A DNA stretch of 64,000 nucleotides from CAITNM01 sp021298215 (GCA_046309815.1 JBKCOJ010000005.1:186001-250000), one strand, 5' to 3'; numbered from the stretch's first letter, positions 17,066-26,313 are shown. Notes: a model not told the origin generated them from the sequence alone. Translations and numbers: made by a program.

Positions 17066-20000
17066 TTATTCAAATTGCTCAAATGCTACATTCAAACCAA
17101 GAGAACGAAGCTCTTTTACAAGAACATTGAAGGATTCAGGAATTCCTGTTTCCATATTATCGTCCCCTCGTACTATGGCCTCGTATACTTTCATACGACC
17201 AACCACATCGTCTGATTTGACTGTTAGCATTTCTTGAAGAGTATAAGCTGCGCCATATGCTTCAAGCGCCCAAACTTCCATTTCTCCAAAACGCTGTCCA
17301 CCGAATTGAGCTTTACCTCCCAATGGTTGTTGCGTCACGAGACTGTACGGACCAATAGAACGTGCGTGAATTTTATCATCTACTAAGTGGTGCAATTTCA
17401 ACATGTAAATGTAACCAACCGTAACCTTTCGATCGAAAGGTTCTCCAGTTCGCCCATCATAAAGGGTTACTTGGCCGGAAGAAGCCTGCTGATCCGCATA
17501 TGCTAGCGCATTATTGATCTCTGCATGACTTGCCCCATCAAATACAGGAGACGAAACCGGAACACCCTTACATAGGTTACCAGCCAACTCAAGAACCTCG
17601 TCATCTCCCAATGACTTAATATCTTTTTGATCATGTTTATCATTATAAACATCTAGCAACTTTTCACGAATATCTTTAACACCCAGTTCTTTTTCCCGAT
17701 ATTTTGAGATCATTTCATTAATTTGGCGACCCATACCAGCAACAGCAGCACCCAGATGTGTTTCCAAAATCTGCCCCACATTCATACGTGAAGGCAAACC
17801 AAGCGGATTCAAAATTATATCAACAGGAGTACCATCCTCAAGATGAGGCATATCTTCCATTGGAACAACTTTTGATACCACACCCTTGTTGCCGTGACGT
17901 CCTGCCATCTTATCACCCGGCTGAAGTTTGCGTTTTACGGCAATGAATACTTTTACAGACTTCAGAACTCCCGGAGGCAATTCATCACCGCGACGGAGTT
18001 TTTCAACCCTATCTTCAAATATTGCTTGCAAACGAGCACATGATGCATCAAATTCAGCACTCATTTCCTCGATGTCTTTCATCGCTACATCATCAGCAAC
18101 AACTATCTTCTTCCAATCTGACATGCTAACTTCTGAAAGAAGTTTTTCAGTGATTTCTTTGTTTTTCGTAAAACCTTTTGGTCCAGAAGCAAATTTTTGC
18201 CCTATCAACGATTCTTTTAATCGTTGCTTAAAGCTACGCTCAAGAATGGCCTTTTCAGCATCTCGATCTTTTGCTAAGCGGTCTATTTCTTGTCTTTCTA
18301 AAGCGATAGAACGCTCATCACGCTCAACACCCCTTCTTGAGAAAATACGAACCTCAACAACAGTTCCCGCTACTCCTGGAGGAACGCGAAGAGAGCTATC
18401 TCTCACATCAGAGGCCTTCTCACCAAAAATAGCTCTTAGTAATTTTTCTTCAGGTGTCGATGGAGCTTCCCCTTTTGGAGTTACCTTTCCAACAAGAATA
18501 TCTCCTGGATTAACCTCTGCACCAACATAAACAATTCCAGCTTCATCAAGATTACGAAGACCTTCTTCTCCCACATTTGGAATATCTCTTGTAATATCTT
18601 CGTTGCCAAGCTTTGTATCACGAGCCATCACCTCAAATTCTTCAATATGAATAGAAGTAAATACATCGTCTTGGACAATACGCTCAGAAATAACGATAGA
18701 GTCCTCAAAGTTATACCCCTGCCACGACATGAATGACACAAGCACATTACGCCCTAACGCCAATTCACCTAACTCAGTGGCTGGACCATCTGCAATAATA
18801 TCCCCACGTTTAACGACGTCGCCTTTTTTAACAAGTGGCCTTTGATTTATACATGTACTCATATTGGAGCGTTGGAATTTTAAAAGATTAAAGATATCAA
18901 CGCCAGACTTGTTATTACTGTCTTTCTCAGTCACGCGAATAACGATCCGCTTACCGTCAACTTGATCCACAACACCATCTCGTTTCGCTGTGATCACAGC
19001 TCCTGAATCTTTTGCAACGATAGCTTCCATTCCCGTTCCAACAAGCGGAGCCTCTGCCCTCAAAAGCGGAACTGCTTGACGTTGCATGTTTGACCCCATA
19101 AGAGCGCGGTTTGCGTCGTCATTCTCTAGAAACGGAATCAATGAAGCAGCAACAGATACAAGCTGTTTTGGAGAAACGTCAATATAATCAACACTTGAAC
19201 GAGGGAAAATACCAAATTCGCCAGACTTACGGCAAGTTACAAATTCCTCAACAATCTTACCATTTTCATCAAGATCAACGCTTGCTTGACCAATGATATA
19301 AGGGCTCTCCTCTAGTGCATTCATATATATAACTTCATCTGTAACCTTGCCATCGTTGATTTTTCGGTAAGGACTTTCAATAAAGCCATATTTGTTTACT
19401 CGAGCATATGTTGCCAAGGAATTAATCAAACCAATATTTTGACCTTCCGGTGTCTCAATCGGGCAGATACGTCCATAATGTGTTGGGTGAACATCTCGTA
19501 CTTCAAAACTTGCTCGATCTCGAGATAAACCACCCGGGCCAAGCGCCGATAATCGACGCTTATGGGTAATTTCTGAAAGCGGATTTGTTTGGTCCATAAA
19601 TTGTGAAAGCTGAGAAGAACCAAAAAATTCACGAATAGATGCTGCAACTGGTTTAGCATTTACTAAATCATTTGGCATAACGGTATCAATATCGACAGAA
19701 CCCATACGTTCGCGTATTGAACGCTCCATGCGCACCAAGCCCACACGGAATTGATTCTCTAAAAGCTCACCCACTGAACGTACACGGCGGTTAGCCAAGT
19801 TATCAATATCGTCAATTTCACCTTTTCCATCGCGCAATTCTAAAAGCGTGCGAACCATTGAAATAATATCAGCTTTTTGCAAAACTCTGATATCATCCGA
19901 TGTATTCAATCCCAAACGAGCATTCATTTTTACACGACCAACTGCCGATAAATCATAGCGCTCAGGATCAAAGAATAATGCTTTAAATAATGCCTCACCA

Positions 20001-21238
20001 CCTTCAACAGTAGGAGGTTCTCCTGGACGTAATGCACGATAGATATCCATCAGTGCTTCTTCGCGATTTTGATTTTTGTCTGTTTGCAACGTATTCAGCA
20101 AATAAGCGCCGATATTGACATGATCAATATTCAAAAGATCAAAAGATTTGGCTTTTTGCTCATTTAAGATCTCCATCATATCGGCAGATAGAATATCTCC
20201 AGCCTCGATATAAATCTCGCCTGTTTGGGTATTAATCAGGTCATTAGCTATGTAGCTTCCATACAAATGCTCTTCTTCAAAAGCAATCTTCTTAAGACCC
20301 TCAGATTCATATTTTTTAGCTAAGCGCGGAGTAATTTTTGTGCCAGCTTCTACAGCGACTTTTCCTGTATCTGCGTCTATTAGATCATGTGTTAATTTTA
20401 CACCCTTCCAACGATCAGCTACATAATCCGTAACCCAAAACTTCTTATTTTTTGTGTATGTGACCTTCTGATAAAAAGTATGCAAGATTTCTTCTCGCGA
20501 CATTCCCATAACATCTTTTGGATCAATACCTTTTTTGGCTTTATCAGCCTTAGAACGTACCGCTTCAGTATAATCGCTATCAAGAGCCATTAATAAGGTA
20601 GTAACAGGAAGCTTACGACGACGATCTACACGAACGCATATTTGATCCTTAGGATCAAACTCAAAGTCTAACCATGAACCGCGGTAAGGAACGATACGAC
20701 CTGCATACAATATTTTTCCTGAAGAATGCGTTTTACCTTTGTCATGATCGAAAAATACACCTGGACTTCTGTGCATCTGAGAAACAATAACTCGCTCAAT
20801 ACCATTAATAATGAAAGTTCCTCGATCGGTCATTAATGGAATATCACTGATATAAACATCTTGTTCTTTAATATCGCGAATAGAACGCGCGCCTGAGTCT
20901 GCGTCAATATCCCAAACTACAAGACGGAAAGTTACTTTTAAAGAAGCTGCATAAGTTAAGCCTCGGGTACGACATTCCTCTTCATCAAATTTTGGCTTCT
21001 CAAAATCGTAATGAAAAAATTCCAAATGTGCTTTGCCTGAGTAATCTTTTATTGGGAAAATTGAATTAAATACTTCTAAAAGACCTGTATTGTTTCGTTT
21101 TTCATGCTTCATATTAAGCTGCAAAAAAGCTTCATAAGAATTTTTTTGCAAAGCGATTAAATTTGGTAATGGCGCAACTTCTTGAATGCGACCGAAATTC
21201 TTACGAAATCGCTTACGACCTGTAAATGAGCGAACCAT
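17066..21238 (-). CDS. rpoB: DNA-directed RNA polymerase subunit beta
   Basis: This is the 1390-residue second-largest subunit of RNA polymerase. It starts MVRSFTGRKRFRKNFGR and contains the rifampicin-pocket region near residues 530-560 (SSQLSQFMDQTNPLSEITHK then RRLSALGPGGL) with the usual susceptible-type residues, the KRQ/GDKMAGRHGNKGV active-site loop, and the C-terminal clamp region EMEVWALEAYGAAYTLQEML. Length is normal for the class. It follows rplL after a 181-base spacer with an attenuator-like hairpin, as in other bacteria where part of the ribosomal-protein transcript is stopped before rpoB. Confidence 0.98.
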   Translation of the reverse strand: MVRSFTGRKRFRKNFGRIQEVAPLPNLIALQKNSYEAFLQLNMKHEKRNNTGLLEVFNSIFPIKDYSGKAHLEFFHYDFEKPKFDEEECRTRGLTYAASLKVTFRLVVWDIDADSGARSIRDIKEQDVYISDIPLMTDRGTFIINGIERVIVSQMHRSPGVFFDHDKGKTHSSGKILYAGRIVPYRGSWLDFEFDPKDQICVRVDRRRKLPVTTLLMALDSDYTEAVRSKADKAKKGIDPKDVMGMSREEILHTFYQKVTYTKNKKFWVTDYVADRWKGVKLTHDLIDADTGKVAVEAGTKITPRLAKKYESEGLKKIAFEEEHLYGSYIANDLINTQTGEIYIEAGDILSADMMEILNEQKAKSFDLLNIDHVNIGAYLLNTLQTDKNQNREEALMDIYRALRPGEPPTVEGGEALFKALFFDPERYDLSAVGRVKMNARLGLNTSDDIRVLQKADIISMVRTLLELRDGKGEIDDIDNLANRRVRSVGELLENQFRVGLVRMERSIRERMGSVDIDTVMPNDLVNAKPVAASIREFFGSSQLSQFMDQTNPLSEITHKRRLSALGPGGLSRDRASFEVRDVHPTHYGRICPIETPEGQNIGLINSLATYARVNKYGFIESPYRKINDGKVTDEVIYMNALEESPYIIGQASVDLDENGKIVEEFVTCRKSGEFGIFPRSSVDYIDVSPKQLVSVAASLIPFLENDDANRALMGSNMQRQAVPLLRAEAPLVGTGMEAIVAKDSGAVITAKRDGVVDQVDGKRIVIRVTEKDSNNKSGVDIFNLLKFQRSNMSTCINQRPLVKKGDVVKRGDIIADGPATELGELALGRNVLVSFMSWQGYNFEDSIVISERIVQDDVFTSIHIEEFEVMARDTKLGNEDITRDIPNVGEEGLRNLDEAGIVYVGAEVNPGDILVGKVTPKGEAPSTPEEKLLRAIFGEKASDVRDSSLRVPPGVAGTVVEVRIFSRRGVERDERSIALERQEIDRLAKDRDAEKAILERSFKQRLKESLIGQKFASGPKGFTKNKEITEKLLSEVSMSDWKKIVVADDVAMKDIEEMSAEFDASCARLQAIFEDRVEKLRRGDELPPGVLKSVKVFIAVKRKLQPGDKMAGRHGNKGVVSKVVPMEDMPHLEDGTPVDIILNPLGLPSRMNVGQILETHLGAAVAGMGRQINEMISKYREKELGVKDIREKLLDVYNDKHDQKDIKSLGDDEVLELAGNLCKGVPVSSPVFDGASHAEINNALAYADQQASSGQVTLYDGRTGEPFDRKVTVGYIYMLKLHHLVDDKIHARSIGPYSLVTQQPLGGKAQFGGQRFGEMEVWALEAYGAAYTLQEMLTVKSDDVVGRMKVYEAIVRGDDNMETGIPESFNVLVKELRSLGLNVAFEQFE

Positions 21239-21367
21239 GCATGACTCCTACACGATAACTAAAGATGTTAGATTGTCCCACAAATTAGCAAAGAACTTTG
21301 AATGCACAAACGTAACATAAATAATTTTAATAAAATTTCTTTTAATTTCTAAATTGTAACTGTAACG

Positions 21368-21414
21368 AAAAAAGGCACGCCCAGCAAGATTCTTTAATGA
21401 AAATTGCTGAGCGT
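21368..21414 (-). terminator. Attenuator-like hairpin between rplL and rpoB
   Basis: Read on the minus strand, ACGCTCAGCAA pairs with TTGCTGGGCGT (one G-U pair) and is followed by GCC and six T bases. It lies just after the rplL stop codon. A partial terminator in this position is known from the E. coli rplL-rpoB spacer, where it lowers polymerase relative to L7/L12 synthesis; the same role is inferred here. Confidence 0.75.
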
Positions 21415-21419
21415 CAATA

Positions 21420-21794
21420 TTATTTTACAGAAACTTTAGCGCCAGCTTCTTCTAGCTGTTTCTTAATTTTTTCTGCTTCGTCTTTAGAAACACCTTGCTT
21501 TACTGGCTTTGGAGCCCCCTCAACTAAATCTTTAGCTTCTTTCAAGCCAAGACCGGTGATGGCACGCACTTCTTTAATTGCGTTAATTTTATTAGCACCA
21601 CCATCCTCAAGAACAACATCAAATTCGCTCTTTTCTTCAGCAGCAGCACCTGCATTTGCAGCAGATGGAGCAGCAACAGCAACTGCCGCCGCAGCGCTTA
21701 CTCCCCATGTTTCTTCTAATAGTTTTGAAAGCTCTGCAGCTTCTAAAACCGTTAACGCTGATAATTCATCAACTATTTTTTGTAACTTAGACAT
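21420..21794 (-). CDS. rplL: 50S ribosomal protein L7/L12
   Basis: This 124-residue stalk protein recruits translation factors to the large subunit. The N-terminal dimer domain (LQKIVDELSALTVLEAAELSKLL) is followed by an Ala-rich hinge near residues 35-52 and the C-terminal factor-binding domain with AIKEVRAITGLGLKEAKDLV and PKPVKQGVSKDEAEKIK. ATG follows an AGGAGGAT-type ribosome site, suiting the four copies per ribosome needed. It lies 31 bases after rplJ. Confidence 0.97.
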   Translation of the reverse strand: MSKLQKIVDELSALTVLEAAELSKLLEETWGVSAAAAVAVAAPSAANAGAAAEEKSEFDVVLEDGGANKINAIKEVRAITGLGLKEAKDLVEGAPKPVKQGVSKDEAEKIKKQLEEAGAKVSVK

Positions 21795-21825
21795 TAATAA
21801 TCCTCCTAAATTGTCTCGCTATTGA

Positions 21826-22329
21826 TTAACCATTTTTTGCTGTAATAACACGCGCCACTCTAGAAGCTGGCTCTTGCAAAAGAGTCGCTAATTTCGTAGC
21901 AGGCGCATTAATGATCGCAATAAGCTTACTACGCAACTCATCAAGTGATGGCAATGTAGCTAATGCTTTTACTTCAGCTTTTTGAAGAACTTTTCCATCA
22001 AGGCATGCACCTACAACTTCAACCTTGTCGTTTTTGTTAGCAAATTCAACAAGTGCTTTGGCTGCAGCAATAGAATCCACTGAATACGCCAACGCAGTTG
22101 GCCCAACCAGCATTTCCTTCAAACCTTCAAGTTTAGTTCCCTGAACGGCAATCTGAGCGAGGGTATTTTTTAAAACCTTAAATTCTGCATTAGCAGCACG
22201 CATATTGCGACGCAAACCTGTCACTTCCTCAACCGTTAATCCGGATTGACGAGCAACAACCACCAAAGATGATGATTCTAGTTTGTTGCGCATATCTGCG
22301 ACCAATGCTTCCTTCTGCATACGGTCCAT
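21826..22329 (-). CDS. rplJ: 50S ribosomal protein L10
   Basis: This 167-residue protein anchors the L7/L12 stalk to 23S rRNA. The start MDRMQKEALVADM and the segment SGLTVEEVTGLRRNMRAANAEFKVLKNTL, then AVQGT...GPTALAYS, are standard for L10, and the C-terminal helix carries the L12-binding region. An L10-leader RNA precedes it, through which L10-L12 represses its own translation in other bacteria. It is co-transcribed with rplL. Confidence 0.97.
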   Translation of the reverse strand: MDRMQKEALVADMRNKLESSSLVVVARQSGLTVEEVTGLRRNMRAANAEFKVLKNTLAQIAVQGTKLEGLKEMLVGPTALAYSVDSIAAAKALVEFANKNDKVEVVGACLDGKVLQKAEVKALATLPSLDELRSKLIAIINAPATKLATLLQEPASRVARVITAKNG

Positions 22330-22376
22330 AACTATACTCCTTCACTCGTTTACTTTATGAAACAGAAAGGGAAGAG

Positions 22377-22490
22377 CAAAATGCGCAACCCATTCTATCT
22401 ATGTAGGCAGCTAGTGCTATTAAACGGCAAAGCCGAACCTACAGTCTTGGACAGGATAGGCTCCTGTTCCTATCCTATGGGGATTACCCA
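22377..22490 (-). promoter_or_regulatory. L10 leader (rplJ autoregulatory RNA)
   Basis: In the 173-base gap between rplA and rplJ, the minus strand carries CCTATCCTGTCCAAGACTG, then TAGGTTCGGCTTTGCCG, TTTAATAGCACTAGCTGCC and TACATAGATAGAATGGG. The CAAGAC and AATAGCAC-type segments between paired arms match the L10-leader pattern seen upstream of rplJ across bacteria. It binds the L10-L12 complex to shut off rplJ-rplL translation. Confidence 0.8.
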
Positions 22491-22502
22491 TAGGAATACC
22501 CA

Positions 22503-23180
22503 CTATTCAACTGAGAACTGTAAACCAGGACCCATCGTTGAACTCAAACTCATTTTCTTGATATAAGATCCCTTCACGCCTGCCGGTCGTGATTTCATAA
22601 TGACATCAAGCAACGCTTTAACATTTTCCTCTAGTGCAGATTCAGCAAAGCTAGCCTTTCCAACACGAGAATGAATAACGCCCGCTTTTTCAGTGCGATA
22701 TTCGACCTGACCACCTTTGATTGCTGACAATGCCGCAGCAATATCCATCGTAACAGTGCCAAGCTTTGGATTTGGCATTAAACCACGAGGACCAAGAACC
22801 TTTGCGACCTTACCAACAACACCCATCATGTCTGGCGTTGCAATACATTTATCAAAGGGTATCTCGCCCTTTAAAATTTGATCAACAAGCTCATCAGCAC
22901 CAACAAGATCAGCCCCTGCTTTTTTAGCTTCTTCTGCTTTTGGACCACGAGCAAAAACCGCCACCCTGTAAACTTTACCAGTACCATGAGGCAAATTCAA
23001 AACGCCCCTAATATTTTGTTCAGCTTTTTTTGCATCCACATTTAGATTAATAGCAACCTCAACAGTTTCATCAAATTTTGCTGTTGCGTTCACTTTTACT
23101 TGTTTTACTGCATCTTTTAAAGAATATACCTTTTCCAGGTCAACATTCTTGAGTGCATTTTTCATACGCTTTCCAGACAT
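22503..23180 (-). CDS. rplA: 50S ribosomal protein L1
   Basis: This is the 225-residue L1-stalk protein of the large subunit, and a translational repressor of its own rplK-rplA message in bacteria. The sequence shows SLKDAVKQVK, FDETVEVAINLNVDAKKAEQ, the LPHGTGK segment and the MGVVGKVAKVLGPRGLMPNPK signature. It starts directly after the rplK stop with no gap, so the two are translationally linked. The message continues through the L10 leader into rplJ. Confidence 0.97.
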   Translation of the reverse strand: MSGKRMKNALKNVDLEKVYSLKDAVKQVKVNATAKFDETVEVAINLNVDAKKAEQNIRGVLNLPHGTGKVYRVAVFARGPKAEEAKKAGADLVGADELVDQILKGEIPFDKCIATPDMMGVVGKVAKVLGPRGLMPNPKLGTVTMDIAAALSAIKGGQVEYRTEKAGVIHSRVGKASFAESALEENVKALLDVIMKSRPAGVKGSYIKKMSLSSTMGPGLQFSVE

Positions 23181-23612
23181 TTACGCCCCCACAACTTCTA
23201 GACCCATTGAACGAGCAGATCCAATAAGCATTTGACATGCTGCCTCTACATCATGCGCGTTCAAGTCTTTCATTTTTATCGCTGCTATTTCACGAATCTG
23301 AGCCATCGTTACCTTGCCGACGTTTTCACGACCTGGCGTCTTTGTTCCTTTTTGAACACCAGCCGCTTTTTTCAAGAAAAAAGTATTAGGCGGTGTCTTT
23401 GTAATAAACGTAAAAGTACGATCCGCATACACCGTTATTACAACAGGCAAGGGCGTTCCTGGCTCAACTCCTTGAGTCTGAGCATTAAATGCCTTACAAA
23501 ATTCCATAATATTTAGACCGCGCTGACCTAACGCCGGACCAATTGGTGGAGATGGGTTAGCTTTTCCAGCGGGCACCTGGAGCTTAATATAGCCCTCAAT
23601 TTTTTTTGCCAT
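23181..23612 (-). CDS. rplK: 50S ribosomal protein L11
   Basis: This 143-residue protein binds the GTPase-associated centre of 23S rRNA. The signatures KLQVPAGKANPSPPIGPALG and GLNIMEFCKAFNAQT at the N-terminus, and the C-terminal RNA-binding domain with PGRENVGKVTMAQI and ARSMGLEVVG are clear. A hairpin in the 57-base gap before it resembles the L1 repressor site known upstream of rplK. The stop codon abuts the start of rplA. Confidence 0.97.
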   Translation of the reverse strand: MAKKIEGYIKLQVPAGKANPSPPIGPALGQRGLNIMEFCKAFNAQTQGVEPGTPLPVVITVYADRTFTFITKTPPNTFFLKKAAGVQKGTKTPGRENVGKVTMAQIREIAAIKMKDLNAHDVEAACQMLIGSARSMGLEVVGA

Positions 23613-23634
23613 AAATCCTCACTATCAAATTGAG

Positions 23635-23663
23635 CTGTGGTACGGCCTGGCAACCTTCCACAG
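23635..23663 (-). promoter_or_regulatory. Putative L1 binding hairpin in the rplK leader
   Basis: Between nusG and rplK the minus strand reads CTGTGGAAGGTTGCC then AGGCCGTACCACAG; CTGTGG and CCACAG pair around a GC-bearing internal loop. In many bacteria L1 binds a 23S-like hairpin here to repress rplK-rplA. Position and shape fit; direct binding is inferred. Confidence 0.5.
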
Positions 23664-23669
23664 ATTTAC

Positions 23670-24206
23670 TTATTGCTTTTCGACTTGCCCAAACTCAAGC
23701 TCTACAGGAGTTGGCCTGCCAAAAATCATAACGGAAACCTTTAGGCGTCCCTTATCTTCATCAACCTCTTCAACAAAACCACTGAAAGAAGTAAAGGGGC
23801 CATCACAAACTCTGACTTGCTCCCCTGTTTCGTATACCACATTATGCTTAGGCTTTTCAATAGAGTCCTGAACTTGCTGCATAATTCTCTTTACTTCTTG
23901 CTCTCCAATAGGGCTTGGCTTACCTTTAGCCCCAAGAAAACTAGATACTCTAGGAATATCTCGCACAAGGTGCCATGTATTATCATTTAGCACCATTTTC
24001 ACAAGAACATAGCCTGGAAAGAAATTTTTTTCAGCATTTACTTTTTTATTGCCCTTGCGGATTTCTACAACTTCTTCAGATGGCACTAAAACTTGCTCAA
24101 ACATGTCAGATAATGAATGTTTGTTTGCTTGCTCCATAATGAGTTGAGCAACCTTCTTCTCAAAGCCCGAATACACATTAACAACATACCATTTAGCAGT
24201 AGACAT
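23670..24206 (-). CDS. nusG: Transcription termination/antitermination factor NusG
   Basis: This 178-residue factor binds RNA polymerase and, through its C-terminal KOW domain, Rho or ribosomal S10. The N-terminal NGN domain starts KWYVVNVYSGFEKKVAQ and includes FFPGYVLVKM and LVRDIPRVSSFLG; the KOW domain has GEQVRVCDGPFTSFSGFVEEVD and ends FGRPTPVELEFGQVEK. It starts four bases after secE and lies upstream of rplK, the conserved order. Confidence 0.97.
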   Translation of the reverse strand: MSTAKWYVVNVYSGFEKKVAQLIMEQANKHSLSDMFEQVLVPSEEVVEIRKGNKKVNAEKNFFPGYVLVKMVLNDNTWHLVRDIPRVSSFLGAKGKPSPIGEQEVKRIMQQVQDSIEKPKHNVVYETGEQVRVCDGPFTSFSGFVEEVDEDKGRLKVSVMIFGRPTPVELEFGQVEKQ

Positions 24207-24210
24207 ACTT

Positions 24211-24420
24211 TTATCCGATAATTAAATGAAGCAAACGATAAATGATCTGATCAACCACCATAAAATATGCTGCAGCGATAATAGCAAAGATGAAAACAAC
24301 AATAGTTGTGACTCGCGTCTCTTTCATGCTTGGCCATGTAACCTTACGCATCTCCTGACGAACCTGAGCAAAGAACTCCGGAACTCTTTTTGTAAAAGGC
24401 GTTTTCGTGTGATCAGACAT
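24211..24420 (-). CDS. secE: Protein translocase subunit SecE
   Basis: This small essential subunit of the SecYEG channel has 69 residues from ATG 24420 (MSDHTKTPF). The amphipathic region FFAQVRQEMRKVTWPSMKET holds the conserved KVTWP motif, followed by a single membrane helix TTIVVFIFAIIAAAYFMVVDQ. Short single-helix SecE is the common form outside the enterobacteria. The frame is open 33 codons further upstream, but that part runs toward the tRNA-Trp gene and is not SecE-like. nusG begins four bases after its stop. Confidence 0.93.
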   Translation of the reverse strand: MSDHTKTPFTKRVPEFFAQVRQEMRKVTWPSMKETRVTTIVVFIFAIIAAAYFMVVDQIIYRLLHLIIG

Positions 24421-24518
24421 CAAGTATTTCCCTAAAAACCAAATGCATTTGTCTGCTAGCGACAGACCTATCAGCAATTTGTATAAGATTACGGAAGAAA
24501 TGTCTACAAAAAAGTGCA

Positions 24519-24595
24519 TGGCAGGAGTGGAGGGTCTCGAACCCCCAACCTTCGGTTTTGGAGACCGACGCTCTAGCCAATTGAGCTACACTCCT
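24519..24595 (-). tRNA. tRNA-Trp (anticodon CCA)
   Basis: Read on the minus strand, AGGAGTG pairs with CACTCCT in the acceptor stem, the anticodon arm TCGGT-CTCCAAA-ACCGA gives anticodon CCA, the T-arm contains GGTTCGAGA, and G73 plus encoded CCA end the gene at 24519. Its location before secE-nusG is common. Confidence 0.97.
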
Positions 24596-24606
24596 ACTAC
24601 TCGTCT

Positions 24607-24635
24607 TTTTTAGTGGATGCACAAAAAATTGTCCA
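24607..24635 (-). promoter_or_regulatory. Likely promoter of tRNA-Trp
   Basis: On the minus strand TGGACA (24635-24630), a 17-base spacer and TAAAAA (24612-24607) precede the tRNA by 11 bases. The -10 is a moderate match. The transcript probably continues into secE-nusG. Confidence 0.5.
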
Positions 24636-24645
24636 GGAAAATATC

Positions 24646-24674
24646 TTGCATTCTTTTAAATAGATGGTTATATA
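24646..24674 (+). promoter_or_regulatory. Likely promoter of tRNA-fMet
   Basis: TTGCAT at 24646-24651, a 17-base spacer and TATATA at 24669-24674 lie 13 bases before the tRNA. It is back to back with the tRNA-Trp promoter. Confidence 0.65.
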
Positions 24675-24687
24675 TTAGCTACATTGT

Positions 24688-24764
<77 letters not shown>

Positions 24765-24767
24765 ATT

Positions 24768-25691
24768 TTATTCTTCCGAACAAGCTCTCCGCAATCGATC
24801 ATTAATAGCCATACCAATCCCTACATCTGGGATAGGCGTCACTCCAATTGACACAAAAGGTTCCCTATCAAGCTCATGTAAATAGCGAAATAAATTTGCA
24901 GCAGCTTCATTTAAATCACTGGACATACTTAAATTTAAATCTACTCTCTCACAAACACCAAATCCTAATAATGCCATTCCCTCCTCTTTTTTAAGCACGT
25001 TCATTTTCAACAAACGTTGAGGCGCATAGTGCCGAGACATCATACCTGGAGCTTTGATTGCTTCACCATACTTTCCATGATCCACTTCACCAAAAGGCTC
25101 AAGATCTTCTTTTGTAACAGCGCCGAGACGCAAGATTTTCATTTTATCCTGTGTTACATCAAGTATTGTTGACTCCAAACCAACGCTGCAAGCACCACCA
25201 TCGATGACTTGAATTGACTCACCCAATCCATCCAAAACGTGAGCCACAGTTGTTGCGCTCAGTGAATTTGAACGATTCGCACTTGGAGCGGCCAAAGGAA
25301 AGGAGATTTGACTTAAAATATTTAAGGTTATCGGGTGATTTGGCCTTCTAACTGCTACAGTATCTAACCCGGCAAGCGCTAATAATGAAAGTGGGTGATT
25401 TTTCTTTAACTCCAATACAAAACTAATAGAAGTTTCTCGTCCATACCAAAATTCTTTCATCAGCGTTTTGGTAAATTTGGAAATAACAGCCCATTTTTCA
25501 ACCATTTCAATAGAATCAACGTGCATGATAAGAGGATTAAATTGAGGTCGATTTTTTAAAGAATAAACTTTTGCAATAGCCTTATCATCTGTTGCATTTG
25601 CAGCCAGTCCGTAGACGGTTTCAGTTGGAATAGCGACAATCTCGCCTTCACATAAATATTTTATAGCTGCTTCTGAAGTTATGATAGGCAT
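24768..25691 (-). CDS. L-threonylcarbamoyladenylate synthase (Sua5/YwlC form)
   Basis: This enzyme joins threonine, bicarbonate and ATP to threonylcarbamoyl-AMP, the donor for the t6A37 modification of ANN-reading tRNAs. The YrdC domain is clear: GEIVAIPTETVYGLAANA near residue 16, KIYxxKxRP-like KVYSLKNRPQFNPLIMHV, and PLAAPSANRSNSLSAT. At 307 residues it includes the extra C-terminal Sua5 domain, reached through the linker APGMMSRHYAPQRLL. Its stop codon lies three bases past the tRNA-fMet gene. Confidence 0.93.
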   Translation of the reverse strand: MPIITSEAAIKYLCEGEIVAIPTETVYGLAANATDDKAIAKVYSLKNRPQFNPLIMHVDSIEMVEKWAVISKFTKTLMKEFWYGRETSISFVLELKKNHPLSLLALAGLDTVAVRRPNHPITLNILSQISFPLAAPSANRSNSLSATTVAHVLDGLGESIQVIDGGACSVGLESTILDVTQDKMKILRLGAVTKEDLEPFGEVDHGKYGEAIKAPGMMSRHYAPQRLLKMNVLKKEEGMALLGFGVCERVDLNLSMSSDLNEAAANLFRYLHELDREPFVSIGVTPIPDVGIGMAINDRLRRACSEE

Positions 25692-25834
25692 TTGGAAATA
25701 CTGCGATTTTCTTCGATAGACACTTATAGCAATGACTTATCCATTTTTCCATGAATAAATGTTCTTTTAAAAATTATTGACGTTATAATCTATAGTTAGG
25801 TATTGTTCATGTACTTGTTGATTCAGAGACTTTT

Positions 25835-26305
25835 ATGCACCAATCTCACGTTGTCATTTTAGAAAGCAGACGTTTTCCAGACATCACAGAACAGTGGTAC
25901 AATGTAGCAGTTAATGCGCTAACTCAACAAGGTATTACCCATAGCAGAGTTACTGTTCCAAATAGCGCAGATCTTCCTATTGCTCTAAGAATTTTATTAG
26001 AAATAATACATCACTCGAATGATCCGAATGTAAGAGTGCCGGATGGATACTTAATATTAGGACTCAATTGTGACGGTGACATAGCTCAAGAAAATCACCA
26101 TAGTATATGGGATGCTATTTTAAATCTCACCACCCAAGCCGGTGTACCAGCATCAAGCGTCATTGTTTTTGAAAAAGAAGGGCAAGACCTCAATCATTCA
26201 GCAACCCGCTATATATCCAAAATACAATTATCCATACAATCGTTGGTCAATTTGATGATGCTTCGCCATCAACTTTCAGGCTCACCTCTTACAGCAGCGG
26301 CATAA
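25835..26305 (+). CDS. Degenerate lumazine synthase (RibH-like), probably not catalytic
   Basis: The 156-residue protein has the lumazine-synthase fold pattern and sits directly before nusB, the usual ribH place in Alphaproteobacteria. SRRFPDIT near residue 11 and the strand VTVPNSADLPIAL match the family's S-R-F-N..I and V-PGA-E-P segments. But the ligand residues are lost: PGA-E is PNSAD (42-46), and the RG(D/E)TxH phosphate/catalytic loop is replaced by DGDIAQENHH (80-89), with Gln85 aligned to the catalytic His. The reading frame is intact, so this looks like a retained pseudoenzyme or one with a new ligand rather than decay. RibH normally makes 6,7-dimethyl-8-ribityllumazine in riboflavin synthesis. 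Confidence 0.72.
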   Translation: MHQSHVVILESRRFPDITEQWYNVAVNALTQQGITHSRVTVPNSADLPIALRILLEIIHHSNDPNVRVPDGYLILGLNCDGDIAQENHHSIWDAILNLTTQAGVPASSVIVFEKEGQDLNHSATRYISKIQLSIQSLVNLMMLRHQLSGSPLTAAA

Positions 26306-26313
26306 ATATTAAC

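Noticed and set aside
22357..22566. Plus-strand open frame across the rplA-rplJ gap
   Set aside because: It is the complement of the L10 leader RNA and the end of rplA, not a gene.
24413..24622. Open frame on the minus strand through the tRNA-Trp gene
   Set aside because: It is a translation of the tRNA and the secE leader; the SVAQLARAS-like string is a known artefact of translated tRNA genes.
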